Below, one piece after another: positions 34,140-46,388 of a stretch of 64,000 nt of DNA. Both the position numbers and the translations under genes were made by a program. Within the stretch, counting starts at the first letter, position 1; each line of letters starts with the position of its first letter. The notes beneath the pieces were generated by a model. That model saw only the letters and a program-made list of their open reading frames with translations. It did not search any database and was not told the DNA's origin. The DNA is from Omphiscola glabra (taxonomy: Eukaryota > Mollusca > Gastropoda > Lymnaeidae). The DNA lies in NCBI GenBank assembly GCA_964017045.1, contig OZ024804.1, forward strand, positions 20,136,537-20,200,536. Direction: 5' to 3'.

Positions 34140-36090
34140 CGGGTCAAATTTGGTATGCAAGATTTGAATATCAGAGCTCACTCAGGGTTCCTACATCATC
34201 ATCATCATCGCCTGTCATCACGTCTAGGCATAGGCCACAAACAAAGGCTCTACAGGCATCGCGGTCTTGGGCCACTCTCTCCAATTGTGCCCAGTTGTGC
34301 CTATTCTTTTTGGTGTCCGCCTCCAGGTCCTTTCTTCGCGTCATTTTTGGTCGAACTCTTTTTCGCTTGCCCTGGGGGCTCCAAATGAGGGCTTTTCTCG
34401 TTTTACTGAATGTGGACTTTCGGAGGGTGTGGCCAATGCATGACTAATTTTTCCACTGGTTCTTGTTGTGTGCGCCGCGAGATATCCTTGATGAGCAAGC
34501 GGATTTGGAGAATCATTCGGAGACATGACTTGTTAAACATCTGTAGTTTTTTTGAACCAGCTGTTGTTCTTCGCCATGTTTCTGTTCCATAAAGCAAGAC
34601 AAATTTCACTGTTGTGTAGAATATCCTGAAATTGGTCTGGAGGGTCAAGTTGCTGGTTAAATTCAATTCTCGCCTTGCCAATTCAAACTTGTATGTCAGA
34701 ATCTATCCCTCCGTATATGTTAATGATGCTGCCGATGTGTGTAAAGCTATCCAACTCCTCAAGGTTTTTTCCTTACAGTGCTATACGTGTGTTGCTTGAT
34801 GTATTTTTTTTAAGGACTTTGCTTTTTCCTCTATGGATGTACAGGCCGATGTAAGCGGAGTACTGTGCTAAATAATTGATTTTATCTTGCATATGTTTCT
34901 GTGTGTGTGATATTAAGGCCAAATCATCCGCAAAATCCAGGTCATTAAAATGTTTCCATGGTGTCCACTGGGTACCATTTCTCTTCTGTAATCAATGGTC
35001 AGCTGTAATAAGAAAGGCGAGAGCAGGCACCCTTGTCTGACACTGGTCTGTACCCCAAAAGCCGCAGTTTTTTGTTGGCCATGAACAATTCTGCACGACA
35101 GTTCTTCGTAAGAAGCCTTAATTATGTCCTTATTTTTGTGTGGGTGGCACCCCGTAGTATCTTAGCAGCTTCCACCGATTTTGTCTGTCTACACTATCAA
35201 AAGCTTTCTCATTGTCAATCAAGTTGGTGTATAGTGGCGAGTTCCACTCCAGGGAGGGTTTCACTATAATTCTCAGTGTGGCAATCTCGTCTGTGCAGGA
35301 TCTGTCTTTTCTGAAACCTGCTTGTTGGTCCCTAAGATGGTTATCTATTTCCTCCCTCATTCTTTTTAGCAGCATTCTGTTGAATTATTTGCTTGGGATG
35401 GACAGCGAACTCTCCTTTATTTGGGAGCTTAATGATGTGTCCTTTTTTTCAACTCAAACGGTATCTGTTCTTCCTGCCATATTTTCTTAAATAGTGTTTT
35501 AGCATTTCACTGCCGGTCGTAATATCTGCTGCCAAGGCTTTTGCTGGTATTCTTTATGGCCTTCTAACTTGCCTTTCTTTATTTGTTTTATTGATCTGCA
35601 TATCTCTTGTTTTTAAGGTGTGCTGTAATCTATTTCTAGATCTTGTATCGCTGGCTCTATGTTGAGTGTGTGTTGTGGGGTTGGCCGTTTTTCAAAATGC
35701 TCTATCGACTTTTTTCTAACACATTTCATCAGGTATTGATTTCTCATTTTTAGTTTCGACTGGTCTCTCTGGATTGTTGAACTTTACAGATAACTTTTTG
35801 ATTGTGCTGAATAATTATCTTGTGTTTCCATGATACGCTGCCTCTTCTGCTTCATTTGCTAATCTTTCTATGTAGTTATCGTTGTATCTCCTTATACTAC
35901 GTTTAACGTCTTTGTTTGCGTCTGCGTATTCTGCTGTTGCTCTGGCTTTTTAGGTTCTGTTGCGGCTGTTGTTTAGATTTGTCTTCTTTTTTTCTATATC
36001 AGATGTGTCTATCGTTTCAGGAGAAATCCATTCTTTATGCGTTTGTTGCCTAGGTCTTCTTAGGAGGACACTGTTAATTTACAGTTCAAA
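34140..36090 (-). mobile_element. 5'-truncated, decayed LINE (RT and C-terminal region)
   Basis: On the minus strand, in order: RRPRQQTHKEWISPETI (about 36060-36010), QQAGFRKDRSCTDEIATLR (about 35320), DNEKAFDSVDRQ (about 35200) and DLDFADDLALISHTQ (about 34945-34900). Then come IHRGKSKVLKKN (about 34830), LYGTETWRRTT (about 34590) and KRKRVRPKMTRRKDLEADTK (about 34360). The end is LCLDVMTG followed by an Asp run from a CAT repeat near 34199-34209. These are RT palm and C-terminal landmarks of a widespread invertebrate LINE family. Stops and shifts break it throughout, and the endonuclease is missing. Confidence 0.75.
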
Positions 36091-36483
36091 AAGGCTTGTG
36101 ATGTAATCGGGGGTGGGTAAGTGTACTAAGTTTCAACCCAAAATGAGATGAGGAAATCGGTCAAACTTAAAATGAAATACTCCACCTCCCATATGTGTCT
36201 CAAGGGACAGGGGAGGTCTTTGGTGACCCACTGATCATGAAAGGTGGTATGGTCATCGGAAGTTGGTAACTGAAAAAATGTCAGATCATTTGAAATCAGG
36301 CAGTAGGTCAGAATTGAGATTCAAGCTACAACCACACAAAGACATACTAACCTAAGAGAAAGCATTAAACGTTATCATTTTAGATCTGAATATATTGTTT
36401 GATTCCATTGAGGGATTTCTATTCAGCAGCTGGAATAGTACAAGGAAAAGAACCTGGTTTATTTCACAAAGGAAGTTCTAGAC

Positions 36484-38084
36484 CAGAGGTCCCCAAACTT
36501 TTTTGTCTTGTAGCCCACTTGCCATGCCCCTCGGTTTTGGGTAGACCCCCTGTTACCTGATATTGAGTTTTGCAAATTCAATAACGTCAAATGTGTAGTG
36601 CTACTAACTTTGAAATATTTAAATTTATAACGGTAGCGAATTCTAGTGTGAAAAACGTTTCAAAAACTTAAAAATAAACAACTTTTTTATACATTTATAA
36701 ATTAAATTAAAATTAAAACGAACCAAATTAAAATGTACTTTCTGTTGCATTAAATGTCTAAGCAAAAAAAGCTTTTCGTGTGAGGGATGAGACTGATGTT
36801 TTAATAATATATTTGTAACATTTGGCATCAATTTAGTTAGGTTTAATCTCAAATCTCCTGGGTTAATGATGTCCAGTTTCTTTCCTTTTGTTTGTTAGGA
36901 GATTGGTAACTGCGCTGAAACCCCTTTCCACTAGGTATGAGGATGGAAAAGAAATTAAAAACTTTCTTCCGATATTCCATAGTACGGGATAAGTAACAGG
37001 ATAAGTAATGGGTAGGATATGTCTTTGTGAAGCCAGAATTGCTGATATCCGTTTCTAAACTGTACCTTTAGTTCTTCGTTAGTGCTTATTCCGATCAGTT
37101 CCTCTTGTAACATGACATCCGTTTTTTCAATGTCACCATATTGGTTGATTATACAATGTGGTATTACCATAGTCAAAACATCCTCAAACCTAGTTTCAAA
37201 ATCTTTGCATTATAAAATCCCAACTTCGATGCTAATATTATAAAAAGTTTGTAGTAGTGTATCGTCGGTCTTTTTGTTACGTTTTCACGTAAAAACCAAG
37301 CAACAAATCTCCGTTACCTTGTGCGCAGACAACGTTGGAGGTCTAGCTAGCTAAAGAGTTGACACAGGCTACAAGGTCTAGCTAGCTAAAGAGTTGACAC
37401 AGGCCACAAGGTCTAGCTAGCTAATGAGTTGACACAGGCTACAGGGTCTAGCTAGCTAAAGAGTTGACACAGGCTACAAGGTCTAGCTAGCTAAAGAGTT
37501 GACACAGGCTCCAATTTACTGCGGTAAGATACTTTTTTTTTAGAAAATGAAACCTTACACGCAGAGAAAATAAAAACGTAAGCGGCGGGAGCTGCGGGAA
37601 ACTGCTAGTTTATAATAATTCTTTAACAGTTTCAATTATCAGAAAATTTACCTAATAACTTACATTTTAATATGACTCTTCATCAAGTGTCATGAACATT
37701 CTGGTTCTGGTTCGGTACGTTGCTGCATCCATATACTGGCATATGTGCAACGGTTGGGGGAGCGATGTTGCCAATCTAACGGCTCCTAGCATTTATGTTT
37801 TCAAAATGTTTACTTTATATGTACTTTTATAATTTATATAGGAAGATACATGTCTTTATATTATAAAGTAATATCATGCAAGTAAATAGGTACTATCTGT
37901 GTATGTGGATTATTCCATTCATGGAATGCCAACATAGACGTCACGACCTGCTTACATGAGATTCACTATCGTGGACCCCAATTTTCATTTTATATCACCC
38001 CAATTATGTTTTTCGCTGACATGAACCCCTTGCAAATTGTACTCGACTCCTTGCGGTCGAAATAGACCATTTTGGGAATCACTG
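36484..38084 (-). mobile_element. Complete but inactive hAT element with transposase remnant
   Basis: It begins CAGAGGTCCCCAAACTTTTT and ends CATTTTGGGAATCACTG, which form an imperfect inverted repeat. The flanks TTCTAGAC and GTCTAGAC (36476-36483, 38085-38092) match at 7 of 8 bases. The minus strand encodes the C-terminal part of a ZBED5/FAM200-type hAT transposase: LQEELIGISTNEELKVQFR, QQFWLHKDI, FPSSYLVERGFSAVTNLLTN and, after a frame shift near 36880, LDIINPGDLRLNLTKLMPN. The N-terminal zinc finger and most catalytic regions were not seen. A Helitron is nested inside at 37226-37608. Confidence 0.8.
37226..37608 (+). mobile_element. Small Helitron nested in the hAT element
   Basis: It begins TCGATGCTAATATTATAAAA and ends GCTGCGGGAAACTGCTAG before T. 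It includes the word GTTTTCACGTAAAAACCA, typical of small non-autonomous Helitrons. It carries five 35-bp repeats at 37341-37511 (GTCTAGCTAGCTAAAGAGTT plus GACACAGGCTACAAG). The base before TC is T rather than the expected A, so the 5' limit is less certain. Confidence 0.6.
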
Positions 38085-38094
38085 GTCTAGACCC

Positions 38095-38840
38095 CAAAAA
38101 AATGATAAAGGGCAATAATTCATTTAACATAATTTCTTACATTTTATTTTGAGCTACCTCCCATGCAACAAAATATTTTCTTTTTTAAGAAACGACGATT
38201 TACAAATGATATATGATGAAATACAATAACAAAAAAGAAATATGTATCACTTTTTATTGCCATCGGCCTTACTGTTTATGATATGATACAATATAATCCT
38301 AGTTCATATTGAGGATTTTAAAAAAATGAATCATTACGTTATCATGATGAGCAGGTAATTGTTTATAGGTATTAAAAATAGCTGGGATCGTTAGATGTCA
38401 ACTTCTATACTCCTGGATTGGATCATTCATCAAGTTATCCCACTATTTCAATCATTAGTGAATAGCTCAAGTCCTTTTAGTAAATATAACTTTAATTATC
38501 AGGAACACAAGGCACACATCTCTCTTCCCTAAGGCTCTACACAACAACTGCCGCACGACTACTACCTACATCACAATACACATAAAATTACGTCATTCAG
38601 ACAAGCGCGTTCATTAGCTAATAAAAACTCTTTCACACACCGCGCGTAATAAGCATGCATTTAAACAGAACAATAACTACTGAACTCCCATACTTGACAA
38701 TAGACTTTGGGCAGGTAATTGTTGTATAGGTAGTAAAAATAGATGGGATCGGTGAATTTTTAAAACATGAATGGAGCTATTTTTAAAGACAAAAAAAAAT
38801 AAGTAGTCGTGATCCTCAAGAGACTTACTGATGCTAGTTT
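38095..38840. other. Non-coding stretch
   Basis: A phrase of about 30 bp (GGTAATTGTTTATAGGTATT...AAAATAG-TGGGATCG) occurs near 38353 and again near 38713. No gene was recognised. Confidence 0.4.
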
Positions 38841-38846
38841 TAAAGG

Positions 38847-39095
38847 ACAGACTGGGTACAGTGTATTTTGACCGACTGGGTACAGTGTATTTTGACCGAC
38901 TGGGAACAGTGTATATCGACTGACTGGGAACATTGTCTATCGACTGACTGGGAACATTGTCTATTGACTGACTGGGAACAGTGTATATCGACTGACTGGG
39001 AACAGTGTCTATCGACTGACTGGGAACAGTGTCTATCGACTGACTGGGAACAGTGTCTATCGACTGACTGGGAACAGTGTCTATTGACTGGCTGG
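38847..39095. repeat. 24-bp minisatellite, about ten copies
   Basis: The unit is CTGACTGGGAACAGTGTCTA plus TCGA. The period is a multiple of three, so frames stay open on both strands; these are not treated as genes. Confidence 0.9.
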
Positions 39096-39099
39096 TCAG

Positions 39100-40670
39100 T
39101 GCAATGAGACTGAACAGGTACAATTTCAAGTGCCTCACTATTTACAGTATCAAGCTGCTGACAGGTACAGTTGTGAAGGGAATGCCCGTGTCAATGGCAT
39201 GGACTCAGTGGCAGAGTGTGTGTGTTGATTTGGGAGAAATGAGGTATGTGAGCGAGGTGAGCGATTGTCATGTCACGGATGGGTGAATGACTTGTGAGAT
39301 GTTTAAGCTATTAAAGAGAGAGATTATTATGTTCGTGAGCGGGGCTGTATTATTATGTTCACGAACCTGCAGAGTGAATGATCAGGACTGCGAGAGATAA
39401 CTTGTTTCGAGAGCTGATGTACTTTAGTTCGCTCTCAAATGGATTGTCGTTATATAGCTGTGTTTGGAGTGCAAGCTGTAAATATCTACTTGTACATTGA
39501 TTGATGCTATGTCCGAGGACTACTATGAATTGTTATCACATCTGAAATAAAATATGTTAGTATACCTTGAACCGTGTGGTTCTTTCTTATCAAAGAGTGA
39601 GAGACAGTTATTGTGAAGACCTAGACAACGAGAGTATTCTTAAGGGCCAAAGAATATTTGACAGCCCGTGCAAAGTGATTGCCTTGTTAAATGCACTGTC
39701 TGTGTACTTTCATTAAATGGTACTAACCGTATAGCATTACAAGCTCCACGTAGAGTAGGCACAGCTTTAAAGATTGAAATAAATTAAAAAGTATTTAGTC
39801 TTTAAAAAAACATAATTTAAAAATTAAGATTCATTTAAACTGTCAAAGAAACATACTTTCTGGTACAGGCTGTACAAAACATATTCAAAAATGAACCTGA
39901 ATTATTAACATATTCACTATTAAAAATTACGCACTGAAAAGGCATTCCTTTTTAGATCATTTAACTTAACTTCGCGTTTGTTCGTGTGTTTGTGGAAAAA
40001 TCTTCGGAATGCTAAAGGACCCCACTTCCAGTCATCCTATCGAGCTGAAATTTAACCCATAGTCTTCTTGCAGGTGACAACACAAATTTTCATCCCCAAC
40101 CCCCGAAAATAACGTTTTCCTGTAGTTCAAGTGTTAATGGGTGCGTGTCTTTGGTGTGGAGATTAGCTACGTAGCTGTTGCTATGTGCGTTGTATTTTTT
40201 ACGTTCTTGGGGTTTAAATACATCTTTAGTCTATTAGATTTTGCATGCACCAAGTTGTATAAAAAACATTCCCATATAAAAACTCAGTTGTTACAATCAC
40301 TCAAATGATAAACCATGTGCAATTATATAAATAAAAACTAAATTGCTTATAAAGGATTTATTCAAAAAACGTTGTCTTCAGGTGTTATTTAATTAGATAA
40401 TACATAAAATAATGTACATTATTCTTTCCTGACTCTACTTCAAAATAAATGAAATTATATGATATGATTTGTAGTTATGAAGTTTGTATTTGTTTTTTAA
40501 ATCAAATTTACAATTCATAGTTTTCACAAAGTTCATCTGTTTAAAAAGAGAGTTGTCAAATTTTAGTACAAATTTAGCAACCACCATGAATTGTATAGAG
40601 CTTTGCGCTCTGAGAAAATATAAACCATGTTCTTACTAAGTGCAATGACGTCATGTTATGGGGTTGGATG
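39100..40670. other. Non-coding stretch
   Basis: A patch at 39965-40200 (CTTCGCGTTTGTTCGTGTGT, GAGCTGAAATTTAACCCATA) has the feel of a dispersed repeat, but its ends were not found. No gene was recognised. Confidence 0.35.
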
Positions 40671-40675
40671 CTTCA

Positions 40676-41010
40676 ACTGACAGTCTGATGTATTTGGCTG
40701 TGCTCCACGAACCTGAGGGTGTTCAAATCAGTCTGATGTATGTGGATGTGCACCACGGACCTTAGGATGTTCAAATAAATCAGATGTATGTGGCTGTGCA
40801 CCACGGACCTTAGGATGTTCAAATCAATCAGATGTATGTGGATGTGCACCACGGACCTTAGGATGTTCAAATCAATAAGATGTATGTGGCTGTGCACCAA
40901 GGACCTTAAGATGTTCAAATCAATCAGATGTATGTGGATGTGCACCACGGACCTTAGGATGTTCAAATCAGTCAGTTGTATGTGGCTGTGCACCACGGAC
41001 CTTAGGATCA
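40676..41010. repeat. 48-bp minisatellite, about seven copies
   Basis: The unit contains TGTATGTGGCTGTGCACCAC, GGACCTTAGG and ATGTTCAAATCAATCAGA. Units with GGC and GGA at one site tend to alternate. Confidence 0.9.
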
Positions 41011-42150
41011 TACAGTATTTATCGATACTCGAACCAGGGAAATCGAATCATACAGTCTTTATCGATACTCGGACCAGGGAAATCAAATAATAAATCTTTA
41101 TCGATACTTGGACCAGGGAAATCGAATCATACAGTCTTTATCGATACTCGAACCAGGGAAATCGAATCATACAGTCTTTATCGATACTCGGACCAGGGAA
41201 ATCAAATAATAAATCTTTATCGATACTTGGACCAGGGAAATCGAATCATACAGTCTTTATCGAAACTCGGACAAGGGAAAACAAATCATACAATCATTAT
41301 CGATACGCGGACCATGGAAATCAAATCATACAGTCTTTATCGATTCTCGGACCAAGGAAATCGAATAATACAGTCTTTATTGATACTCGGACCAGGGAAA
41401 TCGAATCATACAGTCTTTATCGATGCTCGGTCAGGGAATTATTATCATATAATCTGTATCGATACTCGGACCAGAGAAATAAAATCATACAGTCTTTATC
41501 GATACTCGGACAAGGGAAAGCAAATAATAAATTTGTATCGATACTTGGACCAGGGAAATTCGAATCATACAGTCTTTATCGAAACTCGGTCAAGGGAAAA
41601 CAAATCATACGATCTTTATCGATACGCGGACCAGGGAAATCGAATCATACAGTCTTTATCGATATTCGGGTCAGGGAAATATTATCATATAATCTTTTTC
41701 GATACTCGGACCAGGGAAATCGAATCATACAGTCTTTATCGATACTCGGACCAGGGAAATATTATCATACAGTATGTATCGATACTCGGACCAGGGAAAT
41801 CAAATCATACAATCTTTATCGGTTCTCGGACCAGGGAAATCAAATCATAAAGTCTTTATCGATACTAGGACCAGGGGAAATCAAATCATACAATCTTGAT
41901 CGATATGCGGACCAGGGAAATCAAATCATATAATCGTTATCGATACTCGGACCTGGGAAATAGTATCATACACTCTGAATCGATACTCTGACCAGGGAAA
42001 TCGAATAATACAATCTTTATCGATACTCGGACCCGGGAAATATCATCATACAGTCTGTATCGATACTTGGACCAGGGAAATCAAATCATACAATCTTTAT
42101 TGATACTCGGACTGTGGAAATAGTATCATACACTCTGTATCGATACTCGG
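41007..42150. repeat. 40-bp minisatellite, about 28 copies
   Basis: The unit is TCGAATCATACAGTCTTTAT plus CGATACTCGGACCAGGGAAA. It begins within a few bases of the end of the 48-bp array, sharing the junction word TTAGGATCATACAG. A three-unit pattern (about 120 bp) recurs at the left end, showing higher-order duplication. Open frames (for example 41227-41850 plus) follow from the near-absence of stops in the unit. Confidence 0.9.
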
Positions 42151-42159
42151 ACTATTTCT

Positions 42160-44400
42160 CCTATTTATTGTTTATTGGAATCAAATGAGATTTTTAACTT
42201 CCATGTGTCTTTTGTGTATTCTTTAGCAATGGCATCTTGAATTGCATATGTTACTAAATGCTGTAAAATTGTATCGAGTCCGTGCGTCTACGTGAAAACG
42301 GGGACACCGTTAGAGGTAAGTTCAGTAACCAAGTAACACTAGATATAGCACGCCAAGAATTAGCGACAGCAATGCATGAATTTCCCATCTACTACATTCA
42401 TACTTGACAAACATGAACTCAAGTTACGCTCATTTAAGAATAACAATTGTTGCTACACCCTTTCCCCCATGCCACGTCACTGCACACTTTATATTTAACG
42501 CCCATGAACTATATTAATATATTCTGCTGTCCCAACCACTTTTAAACCGAATACTTTTGTTTTCATCATTTTTAAATTGAGACGATTTCATTCTCCGAAA
42601 AGAAAATATTACGCACCAAACGCAGTTGCTTTATTAAAAATAAATATTTATATCATTTAGCTGAAGTTATCGCGCATTATATTTTACGCGCTACAGATCT
42701 CATTCTTTTTAATAGACTTTCTTTCAAACTTATAAAATTATTTGTAATATACTCTCAATACCAAATTCGGTTATTAGGATTAAGCAGACCCTATTTTGAG
42801 GAAGCCGCCGCTGGATATGGAAGCATTCCACGAGTCAAACTAAAAGAGTAATATATATACAAGATGATGACGATAATATGTAATCTACCACCACCAAGAT
42901 AAGTTTTACTTAATTCATATAGCATGTCAATGTAATGTTACCAACAACATCATCGCCAAAGCAGAAGAATAACTGACAGCGGGTAATGTTATTTCTTCAG
43001 ATTAACGATGAATGTAAGGAGCATTTAAAATGTTTGATTGTAAAATGTAAAAAATAATAATTAATATTTGATGATGTGCCTTTTATTTGTTATTTCAGGG
43101 TATTAAAAAAAAATTACAATTAATTAAACCATCTTTCCATCACTTTGTAAGAAAAGCCAGTGTGGGCTTCTGTCTTGCTTTACGCCTTCCTTCCAATCGG
43201 CGTTTTAAGATAGTTATCTTTTACTCGCTTTAATCAAAAGCTTGTACAACATCATCCATAAATGTAAACGTAGGCCTGTATTCACTTTAACATGAGATTC
43301 ATAGGCCTGTCTTTAGTCATTTAGACCAAAGATACCTGGAAATGCATGATGTCGGTTGAGTCGTAAATACATAGGCCATTCTTTAGACCCTTGGGCCAAA
43401 GATACTTAGGCTTTCCATCACTGTTTAAGAAAAGCCATTGTTTCCAACTGTTTTACTCCACGACTTCCTTCCATTCGGAATTTTGAGATATTTATCTTTT
43501 ACTCGCTGTAATCAAAAGCTGCTGCTTCATCATCCATAAATGTAAACCTAGGCCTGCCTGCAGTTACTTAAACCGGAGATACCTAGCCCTGCCCGTCGTC
43601 ACTTAAACCGGATATATCTAGTTTCGCCTAAAATCGATTTAACCGGAGATTTCGGTGATACACCATCTTCGCCCGTCTGAACTTTGTCATTTTTTTTCAG
43701 GATGCCAGACCCAGAAAAATATACCATTATCTTTAACTTCTGATATCATTGTTTGATTCGGGTATAGTTCATAAACTTCCTGAAGTTTTCCTATTCTTTC
43801 TTCATCCCTTTTCATCGTATGTTATTTCCACACCCCCCCCCCAACCCAATGACTTTTAACACATCATTGCATCAAACAAAGTTTTCTCAGCTTGCGTTCC
43901 ATCCGAAGTCTGACTAACGTATACAGATACTTTTATTACCCCTTTTAAATGTAATGTATGCCTTTTTTTAACCTAACGAAGTGTTCGCTGTTTCCTCGTT
44001 GATACTATTTTTTCTTCTTTTCTTTAAATGTCTTTAAACCTATATATTAATTACCTTGATATTTAAAACAAAATCTGAATCAGTAGATTATAAAGAACAT
44101 GTTATCCCTCTCGGCAATTCACACGATTAAAATTTAACACTTACTTAACTTTTAAAAAGAATAAGTATCTAACAACATTCAAAACGAATTGTAAGTCAGT
44201 TTATTTTGTTATTTTTAGTTGGGAAAAAATAGCATGCTTGATAATGAACATCATATTAACATTTGCTGTTGGGAACCAGCTAATAATCCTAGAAGAATAA
44301 TCCCAGGCCTTGTGGATTCGTCCTGTGAATTCCACACCATCGTCACTTAGTGACGGACGGATGCAGGCAAAAATTAAAATGATTATTTGTAAAGCAAAAT
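42160..44400. other. Non-coding stretch with a diverged ~150-bp direct repeat
   Basis: Segments at 43126-43275 and 43405-43556 share CTTTCCATCACT, AAGAAAAGCCA, TTATCTTTTACTCGCT, AATCAAAAGCT and CATCATCCATAAATGTAAAC in the same order. AGGCCTG words follow both copies. A minus-strand frame with a hydrophobic start at 44407-44201 was judged not to be an exon. Confidence 0.5.
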
Positions 44401-44421
44401 AATGCATACAAAATCCAGTGG

Positions 44422-44427
44422 TTTATT
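44422..44427 (-). terminator. AATAAA poly(A) signal of gene D
   Basis: AATAAA on the minus strand begins 14 bases after the gene D stop codon, which would give a very short 3'UTR. Confidence 0.5.
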
Positions 44428-44440
44428 TTTAAAAACAATT

Positions 44441-46388
44441 TTATAGATTAAAATAAGGGGAACTAATCCTTGAATTTGCTGATTTACTTGGATCCTCTGA
44501 TTCGTTTGCGTAAACGTGTGACGTCGCTTGCCGACCGTTTTTGTCTTTAGTCAGTGATTGTTTTTCTGTAGTTCTCGTAGGCGGGATAACTGGCGTGATA
44601 ACTGACGATAAAGGGCTGATCTCAGGAACATGAATTTTATGTCGCCTACATGCAGCAATGGCTACCGATACCAGTGCCACTGTAACCGCGACGGCGACAG
44701 AACCTACGACAGCCGCTACAATGATGAGAACTGACAATTCGACTTTCGTTGATGAGGATCTCGTGACCTCTGTGGGTTTGGCTGCAAGGGGACAGCGGCT
44801 GAAATTTTGTTGTGCCGGTGTGAAGTAATATTGCCACGATGACCTCGGCGCGTAGCTTCTATAGCAAATGCCGACACATGTGTAAGGACACGATGCAGAG
44901 AGCGCTGAGTGGAACTCGAAGAATCCCTCCGTCCTGTCACACTCCTGATTCGCTAGTCGGGTGCACGTGAAGTTGTTTTGGTGGAAGTGTTGACAGGAGA
45001 ACACGTTCTTGTAGATGAGTACATCTTTTTCGTTTTGAAATAAGCTAGTGCTCCTTAAGGTAGTGTATGCGATATGCGTGGCTGATGTTGTATTAGAGCA
45101 GAGGGCTGCATACCACCTGCGATAATAATAGAAACAATTGTTTTTAAACGGATCGAATGATTTTTTTTTTTTAATTTAATTAAATAAAACGAAAACTTTA
45201 TTTGTTTCCTTTAAAATCGGGAATCTTTTTCGTGTTTATTAAAGAATAAAATAATTGTAACTCTAGATCAGGTCAGTGATTCTCAATTTATGGGGCATTA
45301 TAACAATATATTTTATGTTTTCAGTTGAAAAGTTACATTTATAAAAAAAAAAAACACATCTAATTTTACTCTTGAGAAAAGAACACGCATATCACAGTTT
45401 CCATTGTTTAATACCTAAGCAAACTCCTACAATCTTTAAGCAATTGCCTCTTTTATTTTCTCAATTATTGTTTAGACTTAATTTAATATATATATATGTA
45501 GTGTTTTCAGAACATTTGACGTCGACGTGTGCAACTTAGGTTGTAAGCTAAAGGTGATTCTGGAAAATGTTTATGGCGAGTAAAGTTAAGACTTGGATAA
45601 GACAGTCTGCTGTTAAAAGTGTATATTTGAAATACACATACACATTCTTTAGCATACTTATTAAATGATTAACATGTAGGTGAACTGAATAAGTCCAAAG
45701 CCTAAACTTCGACGAACAGTCACACTTCCCGTGTCTGGGGGGGTGAATTAATAGTTTGTTTTATTATTATTATTACATTGGTCTTACATAGCGCGGTACT
45801 CCACACTGGGGCGAGGCTAAACGGACTTCACATAAAAATTGTCACCAAAAAAAGAGTACTCCTTTTAGAACATTTTAAAGGTACTTCCTAACTCATTAAA
45901 TAATGAACCACGGTAATTGTATCGCCATGGTAATTGTCTCGCCATGGTAATTGTCTCGCCATGGTAATTGTCTCGCCATGGTAATTGTCTCACCATGGTA
46001 ATTGTCTCGCCATGGTAATTGTTAAACCATGGTAATTGTCTCGCCATGGTAATTGTCTCGCCATGGTAATTGTCTCACCGTGGTAATGGTCCCACCATGG
46101 TAATGGTCTCGCCACAGGGCTCATAAATTATGCACGACTGCTGACTAAAAAAAATAAAATAAAACTTGGTAATAAAATAAGAATGGCGTTAATTATAAAC
46201 TTAACCTACTTGTCCACTGTCTCAAGTGTTAAGTTCATTGAATACGTCACGTTGCCTGGTGTAAGCTCGAATAAAAAAGAGTAGTTTTCGTCGCCAGCAG
46301 TGACACATGGTATTAGAGCAAGATAGAAAACCATTGCTCCTAGACGCATGGGCCCAGTATGTTCTTGTTGTCTTGAAAAAGCCTGCAT
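44441..46388 (-). CDS. Gene D: single-pass membrane protein with Cys-rich head and YxN tail (284 aa)
   Basis: Coding exons 46388-46210 and 45116-44441. Donor GACAA|GTAGGT and acceptor ATCGCAG|G give a phase-2 junction ...ETVDK-WYAALC... An acceptor (TTTCATCAG) lies one base before the first ATG, implying a 5'UTR intron; a second in-frame ATG at 46349 would give 271 aa and a more compact signal peptide (MRLGAMVFYLALIPCVTAG). Cysteines lie at about 66, 101, 111, 119, 136, 140, 144 and 168, within VFSCQHFHQNNFTCTRL and FTPAQQNFSRC. There is no long stalk. The membrane segment is about 187-214, followed by CRRHK and a Pro/Thr/Ser tail with HVYANESED (Tyr262), a Tyr-x-Asn motif also found in gene C. 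The head aligns with gene B; the membrane segment and tail are closest to gene C. The intron holds a 17-bp minisatellite. Surface receptor is inferred; no ligand is recognisable. Confidence 0.8.
45905..46115. repeat. 17-bp minisatellite in the gene D intron, about 12 copies
   Basis: The unit is CCATGGTAATTGTCTCG, containing an NcoI-type CCATGG palindrome. A few copies carry AAA or CAC instead of CTCG. Confidence 0.9.

Noticed and set aside
41227..41850. 207-codon plus-strand frame
   Set aside because: It is a reading of the 40-bp minisatellite; no independent coding evidence.
44201..44407. Minus-strand frame with hydrophobic N-terminus (MHYFALQIIILIFACIRPSL), just after gene D
   Set aside because: It starts about 15 bases beyond the gene D poly(A) signal, has no acceptor upstream and no convincing phase-2 donor. 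Hydrophobic frames are common by chance in AT-rich DNA.
45755..45850. Possible dispersed repeat (CATAGCGCGGTACTCCACAC) in the gene D intron
   Set aside because: It felt familiar as a mollusc repeat, but no second copy or defined ends are in the window.
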